Positions 26,850-36,130 of a stretch of DNA of 62,075 bases are shown here, one piece after another (the first letter of the stretch is position 1; the number at the start of each line of letters is the position of its first letter). This DNA is from Promethearchaeota archaeon. Lineage in GTDB: Archaea; Asgardarchaeota; Lokiarchaeia; Sigynarchaeales; SOKP01. Under the pieces are notes generated by a model that was given only the letters and a program-made list of their open reading frames with translations, was not told the origin of the DNA and did not search any database. The DNA is taken from assembly GCA_013375495.1 (NCBI GenBank), contig JABXKC010000023.1, positions 1 to 62,075 on the forward strand, read 5' to 3'. The position numbers and the translations under genes are program-made.

Positions 26850-27341
26850 TTATGTTGATATGCTTGTCATTCTTTTAATAAAAATGCTCACTCCAATTAT
26901 AAAGAAAGGGGAAATAATCCAATCATAGGAATAAGGTGCTGATAAAGTATAAATCCAACGAGTTTGTAAATAGGTGTTAATCCCGTTGAAAATAAATCCA
27001 AAGGTTACGATTGTCACTGGCATTGGTTCTTTTCCACGGATTAAGAAAGGAAAAATAAATGTTCTTTGCCCATAATGAACCATCCATATGATTAAAAAGA
27101 GGATAGAGACTATACTCGTTGTTCTTCCTCCTATTAGATATAAAATAAGAAATATAACGACAGTTGGAATTTCCATTAAAAACCAACCTAGTCTATTATC
27201 AAGATTTGGCCCCCAACCTTTTCTAATATGCTGTCCATAAGGAGCTGACACAAAAAAAAGAAGAATAAATACACCTGCTCCTACGATACCGAAGAATAAC
27301 ATAATAAAATTGAAGATTACAATTTCACTCATGACGAACAT
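26850..27341 (-). pseudogene. Steroid 5-alpha-reductase-like membrane protein, C-terminally truncated
   Basis: 163 residues resembling the N-terminal two thirds of 3-oxo-5-alpha-steroid 4-dehydrogenases. Signature pieces are FFVSAPYGQHIRKGWGP (about residue 30), NRLGWFLMEIP and HYGQRTFIFPFLIRG (about 88-103), with about four membrane helices. Full-length relatives have some 260 residues, with the NADPH-binding C-terminal part beginning around the GMxINxxSD segment; here the sequence reaches KRMTSIST and stops at that point, 26 bases from the convergent cdc6. It is therefore probably a broken gene, or a short derivative without cofactor binding. Confidence 0.65.
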
Positions 27342-27437
27342 CCCTAATTTTCTAGAAATAATAAGAAAAATTATCTCCCTTTAGAAGAATTTAAACTTAC
27401 TCACTCGAATGATTTGCTGGTCAAACTAACTTATCAA

Positions 27438-27668
27438 TCAGTAATTCTTTTTTTCGTCCTTGCTTTTACTATACCAGTCAAGCCATTCTTTTCTTTTGTT
27501 TTTTGCTTTCTGCACTTCATCTGCATCCGATCCCCGTTCATTTCGTATGCGATACCAATAGCGATCTAACTCACTACGAGTCAACGATAATCCACACGAA
27601 CTACATACCATCATACGATTGTCAGGATTGTATTTCATGTTACCTGCGCATTCCGGACATCTCGCCAA
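27438..27668 (-). CDS. Small zinc-ribbon protein, 76 residues
   Basis: Starts at TTG (27668) after GAGGTG. A single zinc ribbon CPEC-x15-CSSC at residues 4-25, like the N-terminal ribbon of TFIIB, is followed by a helical charged tail (ELDRYWYRIRNERG, then KNKRKEWLDWYSKSK). Small proteins of this form in archaea are thought to bind nucleic acid or polymerase, but no function is assigned. It stands alone between the truncated reductase gene and the DUF362 gene, both strands being AT-rich around it. Confidence 0.7.
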   Translation of the reverse strand: MARCPECAGNMKYNPDNRMMVCSSCGLSLTRSELDRYWYRIRNERGSDADEVQKAKNKRKEWLDWYSKSKDEKKNY

Positions 27669-27878
27669 TTAAGACACCTCATAGAACCGCAATAGAAAGC
27701 TTCCTTTAACAGTAGAAGTCATTTTAATTTCTTAACGACATTTAATTTTTCTTATCTCTGATTATAATAGAATTAAACACAGTTAAAATAATTAATGTAT
27801 ATCATATAATCTTTAAATTTATTTTTAATGCTTAATTAGGCTAGTAATACATTCTTATACAATTATTGAATAAAATAA

Positions 27879-29123
27879 ATGAGAAATATGAAGTCAGATG
27901 TCTATTATTTTACAGCACGAACCTACAATCACGAAGAGAGTTTAAGTAAGGTTAAAGGTCCTTTAGCTTTGGAGAAAATTGGGTTTAATAGTAAAGTGAA
28001 TGAAGGAGATAAAGTGGTAATTAAAACGCATTTTGGTGCTTTAGAGAACGTAAGATACCTACGACCTAGTTACATTAGATTTTTATGCGACCACGTGAAA
28101 ACATTAGGAGGAGTTCCTTACGTAGCAGAATCGTGTGGTTGGGGCGCCCCCGAAGAAGTTACGGGGATACATACCGAGTATAGTGGTCGATCATCTGAAG
28201 ACGAGTATTTAGAAACTGCTAAAAAGCACGGATTTACAAAGGAAACTATGGGAGCAGAGCTTTTAATGCTTGACGGTAGCGTTGGTATAAATAACATAAA
28301 GCATAATTTTAATGGTAAGAGATTTAAAGACGTTTTAGTTGCAGGGAGGTTGAAAGAGTTCGATCACATGATTTTAGCAACCCATTTTAAGGGACACGCT
28401 GGTGGTGGTTTTGGAGGTAGCTTAAAAAATCTAGGAATTGGGTGCGTAAGCAAGGGTGGAAAAGTCCAAGCACATATGGGAAAAAAATTCGAATTCGATT
28501 TTAATGCACCCATATCTGATTATGAAGCTTGTTTGAAAATCTGCCCAACCAATGCATTAAGAGAAAGTTCAGACGGGAAAATATTACGGGATGAAGACAA
28601 ATGTAGATATTGTTACATGTGTAAATCGGTATGTAAAAACAATGTGATAGATACCGGTTCATCAACGCAAGAAGAGTTTACTACTCAAATGATTGATAAT
28701 GCCGCTGGTGTGGTTGACTATTTCGGTAAAAATAAAATATATTATCTAAATTATGTTATAGATGTGACATGGCAATGTGATTGCACAGGTGGTTCTGATG
28801 TGCCATTTGTAAGTGATATTGGTATTTTATCTTCACTTGATCCTGTAGCTGTTGATCAGAGTGCCGTTGATTTAATTCATTTATCTCTCATGAACCCTCA
28901 TTCAATTTTGGGAGATATTAAAAGCATTTCCAAAGAGGAACCAAATGAATGGTTTTCTTATACACCTAGATTTGATCCAGAAACACACGAAATGGATTTA
29001 AATCCCAATGGGAAGGAATCTAAACACTGGGAGGTACAACTAGTCGCAGCTGAAGATATTGGATTAGGGTCCCGAGACTATAATTTAATAGAAGTAAATA
29101 TAGAAAGTAAGAAGAAGAACTAA
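27879..29123 (+). CDS. DUF362 iron-sulfur protein
   Basis: A 414-residue protein of the DUF362 family fused to a ferredoxin-like segment. The DUF362 part (about 1-200 and 250-370) includes VVIKTHFGALEN, VPYVAESCGW and HFKGHAGGGFGGSLKN. Between them a cluster binder reads CLKICPTNAL and CRYCYMCKSVC (about residues 217-250), the latter a complete C-x2-C-x2-C-x3-C 4Fe-4S set, the first incomplete. The family is redox-associated and of unsettled function, often with ferredoxin-dependent enzymes. The gene sits 97 bases before the class V aminotransferase and may be cotranscribed. Confidence 0.85.
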   Translation: MRNMKSDVYYFTARTYNHEESLSKVKGPLALEKIGFNSKVNEGDKVVIKTHFGALENVRYLRPSYIRFLCDHVKTLGGVPYVAESCGWGAPEEVTGIHTEYSGRSSEDEYLETAKKHGFTKETMGAELLMLDGSVGINNIKHNFNGKRFKDVLVAGRLKEFDHMILATHFKGHAGGGFGGSLKNLGIGCVSKGGKVQAHMGKKFEFDFNAPISDYEACLKICPTNALRESSDGKILRDEDKCRYCYMCKSVCKNNVIDTGSSTQEEFTTQMIDNAAGVVDYFGKNKIYYLNYVIDVTWQCDCTGGSDVPFVSDIGILSSLDPVAVDQSAVDLIHLSLMNPHSILGDIKSISKEEPNEWFSYTPRFDPETHEMDLNPNGKESKHWEVQLVAAEDIGLGSRDYNLIEVNIESKKKN

Positions 29124-29220
29124 ATTTTTTTTAAAAACATTCTATTTTTATATATAACAAAATTTTTATCATAAATTAAAGTTACAACTAAATTTTCTCT
29201 TTAAGATTAAAGGTGATATA

Positions 29221-30924
29221 ATGAAACCAGTTTTGACTCTGGAAGAAGTAAGAAATGCGATTATAGGGAAGAACTTTTTTTTTGAAACTCCTTATGGCAA
29301 GCGTCTACTTACCTATACGGATTATGCTGCGTCTGGCAGATCTCTTAAGTTCATTGAACAATTTCTTATTAAAATTCAGCGGGAATATGCGAACACTCAT
29401 ACAGAAGACGATATAACAGGTCGTCATATGACGCAAATTTTACAACAAGCAGAAACGATAATAAAAAAAGCTTTTAATGCGGAAAAGAATTGTCGAATTA
29501 TAGCTACGGGTACAGGAGCGACGGGAGCAATATCCAAATTTCAAGAAATTATAGGTATACGTTTACCTCCAGCAACAAAAGAACTTTTACGAACTCTTTT
29601 AGATAAATCAGCCAAGGACGATTTTTTGGACCAAGAAAAGATAAATCGATTGAAACCTGTTGTTTTTATCGGTCCTTATGAACACCATTCCAACGATATA
29701 ATGTGGCGTGAAGCGATCGCTGAAGTTGTTAGTATTAAACTTACTCCTGATGGATATATCGACCTAAAAGATTTAGAACATCAAGTTTCAGATGTAAGGT
29801 ATAAGAATAGGTTAAAGATCGGCTCTTTCTCAGCAGCATCCAATGTAACCGGTTTGAAATCTCCTGTTTATGAAATCTCCCGCATCTTACATAAACATGG
29901 GTGTATCGTTTGTTTTGATTTCGCTGCTAGTGCTCCTTATGTAAAAATTGATATGAATAAAGATCCAGACACATATTTTGACGCAATTTTTATATCTCCG
30001 CATAAATTTGTGGGTGGTCCAGGATCGTCAGGAATTTTAGTGTTTAATGAACGAGTTTACAAAACCACACTCTCTCCTACTTCAGCTGGAGGTGGAACTG
30101 TTGATTTTGTTAGTCCTATATCAGTAGATTACTCAGAAGTCATTGAAACTAGAGAAAAAGCGGGAACTCCAGGAGTGCTACAAACTATTAAAGCAGCATT
30201 AGCTATAGATTTAAAAGACGCTATTGGAATTGACAAGATAGAAGCGAAAGAATTAGAATATAATTCAAAAGCGTTAGATCGATTATCTAAACATCAAAAA
30301 ATCGAGATCCTAGGGCCAATCGACTCTAAGAATCGCATTTCTATTATATCCTTTATGATCAAACACGATGATAAATACTTACACCCAAAATTAATTACTA
30401 AATTGCTCAACGATTTGTTTGGAATTCAGAGTCGTGCGGGTTGCATGTGTGCAGGACCATATGGACATTTATTGCTCAAATTAGGCGAAAAACGGTCTCA
30501 AATGATTCGATGTTACACTCAAGAAGGGAAATTTGGATTTAAACCTGGATGGTGCCGCGTTAATTTTCATTATTTATTTTCTAAAACTGAGTTCGAATTT
30601 ATATGTAAAGCTATTGAGTTTATAGCCGATTACGGATATTTATTTCTTGATAAATACTCTTTTAATATTCAATCTGGAGAATGGACACATCTAAATTTCG
30701 AAGAAACTCTCAATTACAATCACCCAGATATTAAATCAATACTCTCAACAAATTTAAGAGACTGCTTCGATGAGGAATCTATAGATCGAGATGCTGAATT
30801 TATTAAATATTTGAAAGACGCTAATAAAATCATCAAAAATTTTGAAGAGGAAAAAGAATATCAACAATTTGCTAATCCTGAAGATGAAGAACTAAGGTGG
30901 TTTAATTTTATACACCTTAACTAA
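29221..30924 (+). CDS. Class V aminotransferase, cysteine desulfurase-like, with C-terminal extension
   Basis: A 567-residue PLP enzyme. The lysine that binds PLP lies in SPHKFVGGPGSSG (about residue 260), the cofactor aspartate in CFDFAASAPYV, and the segment SRAGCMCAGPYG (about 400) matches the R-x-G-x-x-C active-site loop of SufS/CsdA-type cysteine desulfurases. It differs from SufS (about 410 residues) by an insertion near 115-150 and a roughly 100-residue C-terminal extension. Desulfurase or selenocysteine lyase activity is plausible. A GGTGA ribosome site precedes the ATG. Confidence 0.8.
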   Translation: MKPVLTLEEVRNAIIGKNFFFETPYGKRLLTYTDYAASGRSLKFIEQFLIKIQREYANTHTEDDITGRHMTQILQQAETIIKKAFNAEKNCRIIATGTGATGAISKFQEIIGIRLPPATKELLRTLLDKSAKDDFLDQEKINRLKPVVFIGPYEHHSNDIMWREAIAEVVSIKLTPDGYIDLKDLEHQVSDVRYKNRLKIGSFSAASNVTGLKSPVYEISRILHKHGCIVCFDFAASAPYVKIDMNKDPDTYFDAIFISPHKFVGGPGSSGILVFNERVYKTTLSPTSAGGGTVDFVSPISVDYSEVIETREKAGTPGVLQTIKAALAIDLKDAIGIDKIEAKELEYNSKALDRLSKHQKIEILGPIDSKNRISIISFMIKHDDKYLHPKLITKLLNDLFGIQSRAGCMCAGPYGHLLLKLGEKRSQMIRCYTQEGKFGFKPGWCRVNFHYLFSKTEFEFICKAIEFIADYGYLFLDKYSFNIQSGEWTHLNFEETLNYNHPDIKSILSTNLRDCFDEESIDRDAEFIKYLKDANKIIKNFEEEKEYQQFANPEDEELRWFNFIHLN

Positions 30925-31190
30925 TAAAATTGAGAACGAAAAGAAATTCAAAAAGGATGTTTTTGATCGCTTCGATTATAATGATTAGAAATTTCTTCAA
31001 ATTCAGAAAAAATTTCTTCATATAATTTGTTACGCATCAATATCACAAAATTTTAAGGTTTAACTTAGAATCTGCTTGATTTAATATACTTAGAAATTAT
31101 GGTAAGAATAATATATCCAATAATAAATAGGTTTAGATCTCATCTTTCCTTAGTACTTGTGACCTTAAATCAAGGAAAGAATCAAAAAAT

Positions 31191-32069
31191 TTACTTATCT
31201 TTAAAATTTTCTTCTAAATTAGAGATTCTCGTTTCTAAGATACTCATTGTTTCAATAATATTATTAATTGTATTCTGAATTTCTTTAACTCCATTCTGAA
31301 GTTCACCCATATTATCTAAAATAAAAGACATAACATCTGGTCTCTTTACAGATTCAGTTAACCAATTAATAACATTTTGCACAAATTTATGATTGTCTAA
31401 TGAATTAATCCCTATATTATCATCACTGCAAAAAATATCAATATCACCGAGTGCTATTACTTTTCCTTGCCCAAAATTAGAATATGCAGCTATTGTATGT
31501 TGTTGTTCTTTATCTTTTGTCCATTCCTCAGATGTATTGTTGTAAATTTCTGACCAAATGTTACTTTTATTCGTTTTTAATAGAGGTTTTGCCTCCTTTT
31601 TTAAAAATAGAGAACAAGCACCTCCAATTATTACTTCTCTTAACCCATTTACAATATCGTTACTTGGAAATTTTTGGATATGAAGTATGCTAGAACAGTT
31701 TTGATTATGTGAATTTTGTTCTTTAATTAAATTCTTCTCAAAGAAGAAGCCAAAGTTAGTAGCTAAATCGTTCAGATTTGTTTTTTGTAGGAAGTCTGCT
31801 CCGTATTCACTAACTAATAGTAAATTCCCCCCTACCCTAACGTAATTAACAATATCCTTTATCTCGATATTTGAAAAATAATCATCAATTGGGTTTCCCA
31901 GTACTAATATATCAACATTTTCCAAATGTTTTTTAGTTAAATCCTTATTTTCATTTTTTATAATTTTAAGATTAAGATTTTTAAGGAGTTTTAAAAAATC
32001 AGAAAATTCGTCGTCTAATGTCAACATCTCGCCATGACCAACATCAACCAACACAACTTTTCTCTGCAT
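31191..32069 (-). CDS. GIFT/DUF4350-like protein with C-terminal coiled coil
   Basis: A 292-residue protein with a degenerate glutamine-amidotransferase-like fold. Strand-turn pieces VDILVLGNPIDDYFS, IVNYVRVGGNLLLVSEYG (about residue 80) and GQGKVIALGDIDIF (about 215) follow the pattern of GldG/DUF4350 and of the GIFT domain in eukaryotic IFT52. No catalytic Cys-His pair is seen, so it probably binds rather than hydrolyses. Residues about 245-292 form a coiled coil for oligomerisation. It stands alone upstream of and divergent to purA. Relation to IFT52 is an inference from pattern only. Confidence 0.6.
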   Translation of the reverse strand: MQRKVVLVDVGHGEMLTLDDEFSDFLKLLKNLNLKIIKNENKDLTKKHLENVDILVLGNPIDDYFSNIEIKDIVNYVRVGGNLLLVSEYGADFLQKTNLNDLATNFGFFFEKNLIKEQNSHNQNCSSILHIQKFPSNDIVNGLREVIIGGACSLFLKKEAKPLLKTNKSNIWSEIYNNTSEEWTKDKEQQHTIAAYSNFGQGKVIALGDIDIFCSDDNIGINSLDNHKFVQNVINWLTESVKRPDVMSFILDNMGELQNGVKEIQNTINNIIETMSILETRISNLEENFKDK

Positions 32070-32257
32070 TTTTACTATAAAAGTGACAAAAATACTCCTA
32101 TAAAAATGATTCTATAACTAAAACTTTAACAGATAAATTTTATAAAGATTAATGTATACTCCTTTTTGGATTATGTTTTTGATAAAAAAATCAAATAATA
32201 ATCCCTTATCGCTAAAAAAAAACAAGTAAGATTAACGCAGTTAACGGTCTGTTAATT

Positions 32258-33568
32258 ATGAATAAAGAATTTAACACTATTGCTGTTTGTGGACTTTCTT
32301 GGGGTGACGAAGGTAAAGGAAAGATAACTGATTACTTAGCTCAGAAAGCAGATATTATCGTGCGATATAACGGTGGAAACAATGCGGGACATACTATTAA
32401 TGCTAATGGAATAAAATACAAATTTAAACTAATTCCCTCTGGAGCACCGTTGGAGAAAGAAGTGGTCATAGGTAATGGTTGTGTTGTTGATCCGAGTGTT
32501 TTGTTAGATGAAATTGACAATTTGAATAAATTAGGCAAAAAAGTTAATTTAAAACTAAGCTCAACGGCTCACATAATTTTCCCCTTTAATGTTGCTTTAG
32601 ATGGGTTAGAGGAAAAAACAAAAGGAAAATATAGTGCGGGGACTACAAAAAGAGGAATTGGTCCAACTTATTCGGACAAAGCAGGTAGATGGGGAATTAG
32701 AGTCTTTGATTTAGTCCATCCTGAAATTTTAAGACCTAAATTGGAAAAATTATTCCAAATTAAAAAAGATTTGATTAAAACTTACGATCCGGAATGGGAT
32801 ATGGATTTCGATTCTATATTCGAAGAATATAAAACTTTCGGCGAGAAATTAAAACCCAATGTTACTGATACAGCTTATTACTTGAATAAAGCAATTGATT
32901 CGGGAAAAAAAGTAGTTTTTGAAGGTGCTCAAGGAAACTTACTATGTTTAGACCATGGAATGTATCCGTACGGAACATCATCAAATCCTAATGCTTTAGG
33001 AATAAGTGCGGGAACAGGAATTCCTCCTAGGAAAATAGGGAAAATCATTGGCATAATAAAAGCTTATACTTCAAGGGTAGGGGAAGGTAAGTTTCCTACA
33101 GAATTATTTAATGAAATTGCTGTGCAAATTAGAGAACAGGGGCACGAATACGGAACGGTTACCGGACGCCCAAGAAGAGTGGGTTGGCTTGATCTTTTTA
33201 ACATCAAATATGGCGTAATGATAAACGGGATCGATACGGCAATTATCACGCTATTAGATGCACTTCATGGAATAACTCCACTAAAAATATGCACAGGATA
33301 TGAGTTAGATGGAAGAAAGCTTGAAAGTTGGCCTATCCAACATGAAATAATCGAAAAATGCAAACCAATCTATAGCGAATTCGAAGGTTGGAAGAAAATA
33401 ACGGACGATGAGTGGTCGGAACTTGCTAAACAAGGATATGACGCGTTACCTGAAACAATGAGAATCTATCTTCAAGCAATCAAGGAAGAACTTAAAATCG
33501 ATATTGGTATGGTTTCTATAGGACCAAACAGAAACGATACTATTGTTTTAGACAAGAACCTGTTTTAA
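32258..33568 (+). CDS. purA: Adenylosuccinate synthetase
   Basis: A 436-residue enzyme joining IMP and aspartate with GTP to adenylosuccinate in AMP synthesis. The N-terminal signature GLSWGDEGKGK (residue 12 on) and NGGNNAGHTI are intact, with the catalytic Asp and His. The second signature region (GIGPTYSDKAGRWGIRV), GAQGNLLCLDHG and the C-terminal TGRPRRVGWLDL also match. Length is typical of bacterial and archaeal PurA. It ends in a strong T-tract terminator and is not grouped with other purine genes. Confidence 0.96.
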   Translation: MNKEFNTIAVCGLSWGDEGKGKITDYLAQKADIIVRYNGGNNAGHTINANGIKYKFKLIPSGAPLEKEVVIGNGCVVDPSVLLDEIDNLNKLGKKVNLKLSSTAHIIFPFNVALDGLEEKTKGKYSAGTTKRGIGPTYSDKAGRWGIRVFDLVHPEILRPKLEKLFQIKKDLIKTYDPEWDMDFDSIFEEYKTFGEKLKPNVTDTAYYLNKAIDSGKKVVFEGAQGNLLCLDHGMYPYGTSSNPNALGISAGTGIPPRKIGKIIGIIKAYTSRVGEGKFPTELFNEIAVQIREQGHEYGTVTGRPRRVGWLDLFNIKYGVMINGIDTAIITLLDALHGITPLKICTGYELDGRKLESWPIQHEIIEKCKPIYSEFEGWKKITDDEWSELAKQGYDALPETMRIYLQAIKEELKIDIGMVSIGPNRNDTIVLDKNLF

Positions 33569-33569
33569 A

Positions 33570-33587
33570 TTTTTTTTTCTTTTTTTA
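33570..33587 (+). terminator. T-tract terminator of purA
   Basis: Nine T, then CT-rich spacing and seven more T, begin directly after the purA stop codon. This fits archaeal intrinsic termination at oligo-T. Confidence 0.65.
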
Positions 33588-33728
33588 ATTTTAAAAATAT
33601 TTCATCTATCTATTTAAAATAAACGATCATGAAAGACATAAGCTTTTTTATAGAATAAACAATAAATAGAATATAAAAAAATTAAAAATTCATACAAAGA
33701 GATTCATTAAATTTGGAGTGTGAATAAA

Positions 33729-34373
33729 TTGAAATTGATAAAAGATAAGAAAAATGAATTAGACAATGTTAACAAAGAATTTTTAGCCGAAACTTTGAAT
33801 GGTTCAGCGTTATTACATGAAGCTCTCTCGACTTTTATTGATGATAAATTAAAAAAAGAATCAATAGAAGGTGTCATTGAAGCAGAAAGAAAATGTGATC
33901 TGCTTAAAGAAAAATATACTCAGGTTTTATTTAAAGATAAGAGAGCACTTCCTTTCTTAATAGAAGATAGATACAACATTTTAATGATGATTGATTCAGT
34001 AAACGACAAAATGGAATTTTTCTCCAGATTCTTAGAAGTTTATCCATTCAAGCTATATAAGGAGATTAAGGGCGAATTTAAAAACTTAAGCAATTCTGTT
34101 GCTCAAGGTGTAGAAGAATTGGTCAATACTGCTATTTTAATTGAAACTGATTTTGATGGAGCGTATAAAAAGACCTTTAAAATTGAAGAAAAGAAAAGAG
34201 AAGCACGAACAGCAAAGTTTAACTTGCTTGGTAAGTTATATAAGATGAAAGACGATCCTACAAGAGTATATTTGACTTCTAAATTAGTGACATATATCTA
34301 CGATATCGTAGCATGGGTAGAGGAAACTTCAGATTATCTAAGAGGATTAATTATAAGATACCCTAGTAGATAG
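33729..34373 (+). CDS. PhoU-like DUF47 protein
   Basis: An all-helical protein of about 214 residues of the PhoU/DUF47 type, typically encoded beside PiT phosphate permeases and thought to control them. Seen are heptad-like helices, an acidic metal-binding-type segment (EAERKCDLLKEKY) and AWVEETSDYLRGLII near the end. A GTG lies at 33720, but GGAG at 33715-33718 is too close to it and correctly spaced for the TTG at 33729, which is chosen. The permease begins 20 bases after its stop. Confidence 0.85.
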   Translation: MKLIKDKKNELDNVNKEFLAETLNGSALLHEALSTFIDDKLKKESIEGVIEAERKCDLLKEKYTQVLFKDKRALPFLIEDRYNILMMIDSVNDKMEFFSRFLEVYPFKLYKEIKGEFKNLSNSVAQGVEELVNTAILIETDFDGAYKKTFKIEEKKREARTAKFNLLGKLYKMKDDPTRVYLTSKLVTYIYDIVAWVEETSDYLRGLIIRYPSR

Positions 34374-34392
34374 AAAAGGATGGATGGGTAAA

Positions 34393-35379
34393 ATGGCGTT
34401 AGAATACATAATAATCGTATTTTTAATAATAAGCATAATAATTAGTTTTGGGATCGGAGCAAACGATGAGACGATGGCTCCACTTTATGGATCAAGAATC
34501 CTTAAAATGAAGCAAATCCTCATTTTAGCAGCGATTTTTGCTATCACGGGGGCATTATTATTGGGAGAAGGTGTTGCTAAATCAGTAGGTGACAAGATAC
34601 TTTTATTAGAATATGAAACTTTAGGCATTAACCAGAATGCTGTTGTTATGACTATTTTGATTTCAACTGCTATTGTGTTAATATTATCTAGCGCTTTAGG
34701 GCTTCCTATTTCGTCAACTCATGCTACAATAGGAGGAATTATAGGACTGGGGTTGTTATTAGGAGGCGGAGATGGTGTGGATTGGAGTACAATACTAAGC
34801 ATGAGTATATGGTGGTTGGCTTCTCCCGTGGTTGGTTTTGTAGTAACTTATGGCGTTGTTAAAGTACTTAATAAACAAAAACTCAAGTCGTTCAAAGGAT
34901 TCAAGGATTATGAAAGATCAGAGAATACTTATTCCTACATAATCTTAATTATAATATGCATTACAGCTTTCTCTAGAGCTGGAAATGACAGTTCTAACTC
35001 AGTTGGAATAGTTGTTGGAGTAGGAGGTGACATCAATATAATCTGGTTATTGATCATAACTGGTCTTGGCCTAGCAAGTGGTATAATGGTCTTGGGAAGA
35101 ATTGTCATAAAAAACTTAGGTAAAATGACGGAACTTCGCCCGAGTACAGCATTTGCGGTGCAAGTACCAACAGCAGCCGTCATGCTTATTGGAACCATTC
35201 AGAAAATACCTCTTTCGGGTTCTCATTTGCTTGTGGCATCATTTGTGGGACTTTCAAAGGCAAGCAATACGCCAATGCAGAAAGGTTTATGGAAAATCAT
35301 TACAGTTTGGTTATTAACTTTTCCTATTGCAGCAATTCTATCAATCATAATATACTTTCCTATTGATCTAATACTTTAA
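34393..35379 (+). CDS. Inorganic phosphate permease, PiT family
   Basis: A membrane permease of about 328 residues with some ten helices. The two PiT repeats are marked by FGIGANDETMAPLYGSR near the N-terminus and SRAGNDSSNSVGIVVG at about 200, plus the short SSTHATIGG and SGSHLLVAS motifs. It imports phosphate or metal-phosphate driven by H+ or Na+. Of two in-frame ATG codons (34384, 34393) the second is better spaced from AAAGGATGG. It forms a pair with the upstream PhoU-like gene. The usual GANDVANA motif is altered to GANDETMA. Confidence 0.9.
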   Translation: MALEYIIIVFLIISIIISFGIGANDETMAPLYGSRILKMKQILILAAIFAITGALLLGEGVAKSVGDKILLLEYETLGINQNAVVMTILISTAIVLILSSALGLPISSTHATIGGIIGLGLLLGGGDGVDWSTILSMSIWWLASPVVGFVVTYGVVKVLNKQKLKSFKGFKDYERSENTYSYIILIIICITAFSRAGNDSSNSVGIVVGVGGDINIIWLLIITGLGLASGIMVLGRIVIKNLGKMTELRPSTAFAVQVPTAAVMLIGTIQKIPLSGSHLLVASFVGLSKASNTPMQKGLWKIITVWLLTFPIAAILSIIIYFPIDLIL

Positions 35380-35426
35380 TTCAAAAAAGTAAGTGAGTAT
35401 CTATAAAATTTATCAGACCCCAAGAC

Positions 35427-36095
35427 TTGCAATCCTATATAACAGAGCAATATCGAAATTATGCTAGCTTTGGTCCATACATGATTCCTTTTTTTGGAAA
35501 AATGTATTTTGGGAGAATCCAAAACATAATTAAAACTGTGCTTCAATCAAGGAAAAATTTTCCTAAAGTTCTTGATGTAGGAGGTGGTTTGGGGCTATTT
35601 TCTTTGAATTTTAAGCTGAATTTTCCAAAAAGTGAAATCTTTATCTTAGATTATTCCCTACATGAAGGAATTAGAGAGACTTTAACAAAAAATCCTACCT
35701 TGAGAATAAAAGACTATATAAAAGCAGATATTCAAAAGGTAACTCCCTTTGACTCTAATAATTTTAATTTAATCTTTGCTCTTGATATTTTGGAACATGT
35801 TGAAAATCCGTCAATAGCTATTGATGAAATATTGCGAATTCTAAAAAAGAATGGTCTTCTGTTTGTTTCTGTACCTACCGAGAGTATTCTGCTTAGAATT
35901 GTTCGAAGTCTTATAGGAGCTGTTAAAAATATACAAACAAATCCCCATTGGAGGGGAATGGTCAGGTCAGAAAGAGAATTCTTTAAGATCTTGCAAGAAA
36001 AAAACATAAATTTTATTTTTAAGAGAAGATTTCCATATAAAATACTTCCAAGGGTATTTTCTTACGATATTTTCTACCTAATTCACAAGCCTTGA
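35427..36095 (+). CDS. Class I SAM-dependent methyltransferase
   Basis: A 222-residue methyltransferase with motif I VLDVGGGLGLFS (about residue 49), acidic motif II IFILDYS, and the FALDILEHVENP region of motif post I/IV. The substrate is not evident. No ATG is in a suitable place: TTG at 35427 is the most upstream common start, 48 bases after the permease stop, and the first ATG would cut into the domain. It appears to be the third gene of the phosphate operon, which suggests but does not prove a link. Confidence 0.8.
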   Translation: MQSYITEQYRNYASFGPYMIPFFGKMYFGRIQNIIKTVLQSRKNFPKVLDVGGGLGLFSLNFKLNFPKSEIFILDYSLHEGIRETLTKNPTLRIKDYIKADIQKVTPFDSNNFNLIFALDILEHVENPSIAIDEILRILKKNGLLFVSVPTESILLRIVRSLIGAVKNIQTNPHWRGMVRSEREFFKILQEKNINFIFKRRFPYKILPRVFSYDIFYLIHKP

Positions 36096-36130
36096 GTTGA
36101 AATTGCAATTAAAAGGTAAAACAGGGGACC

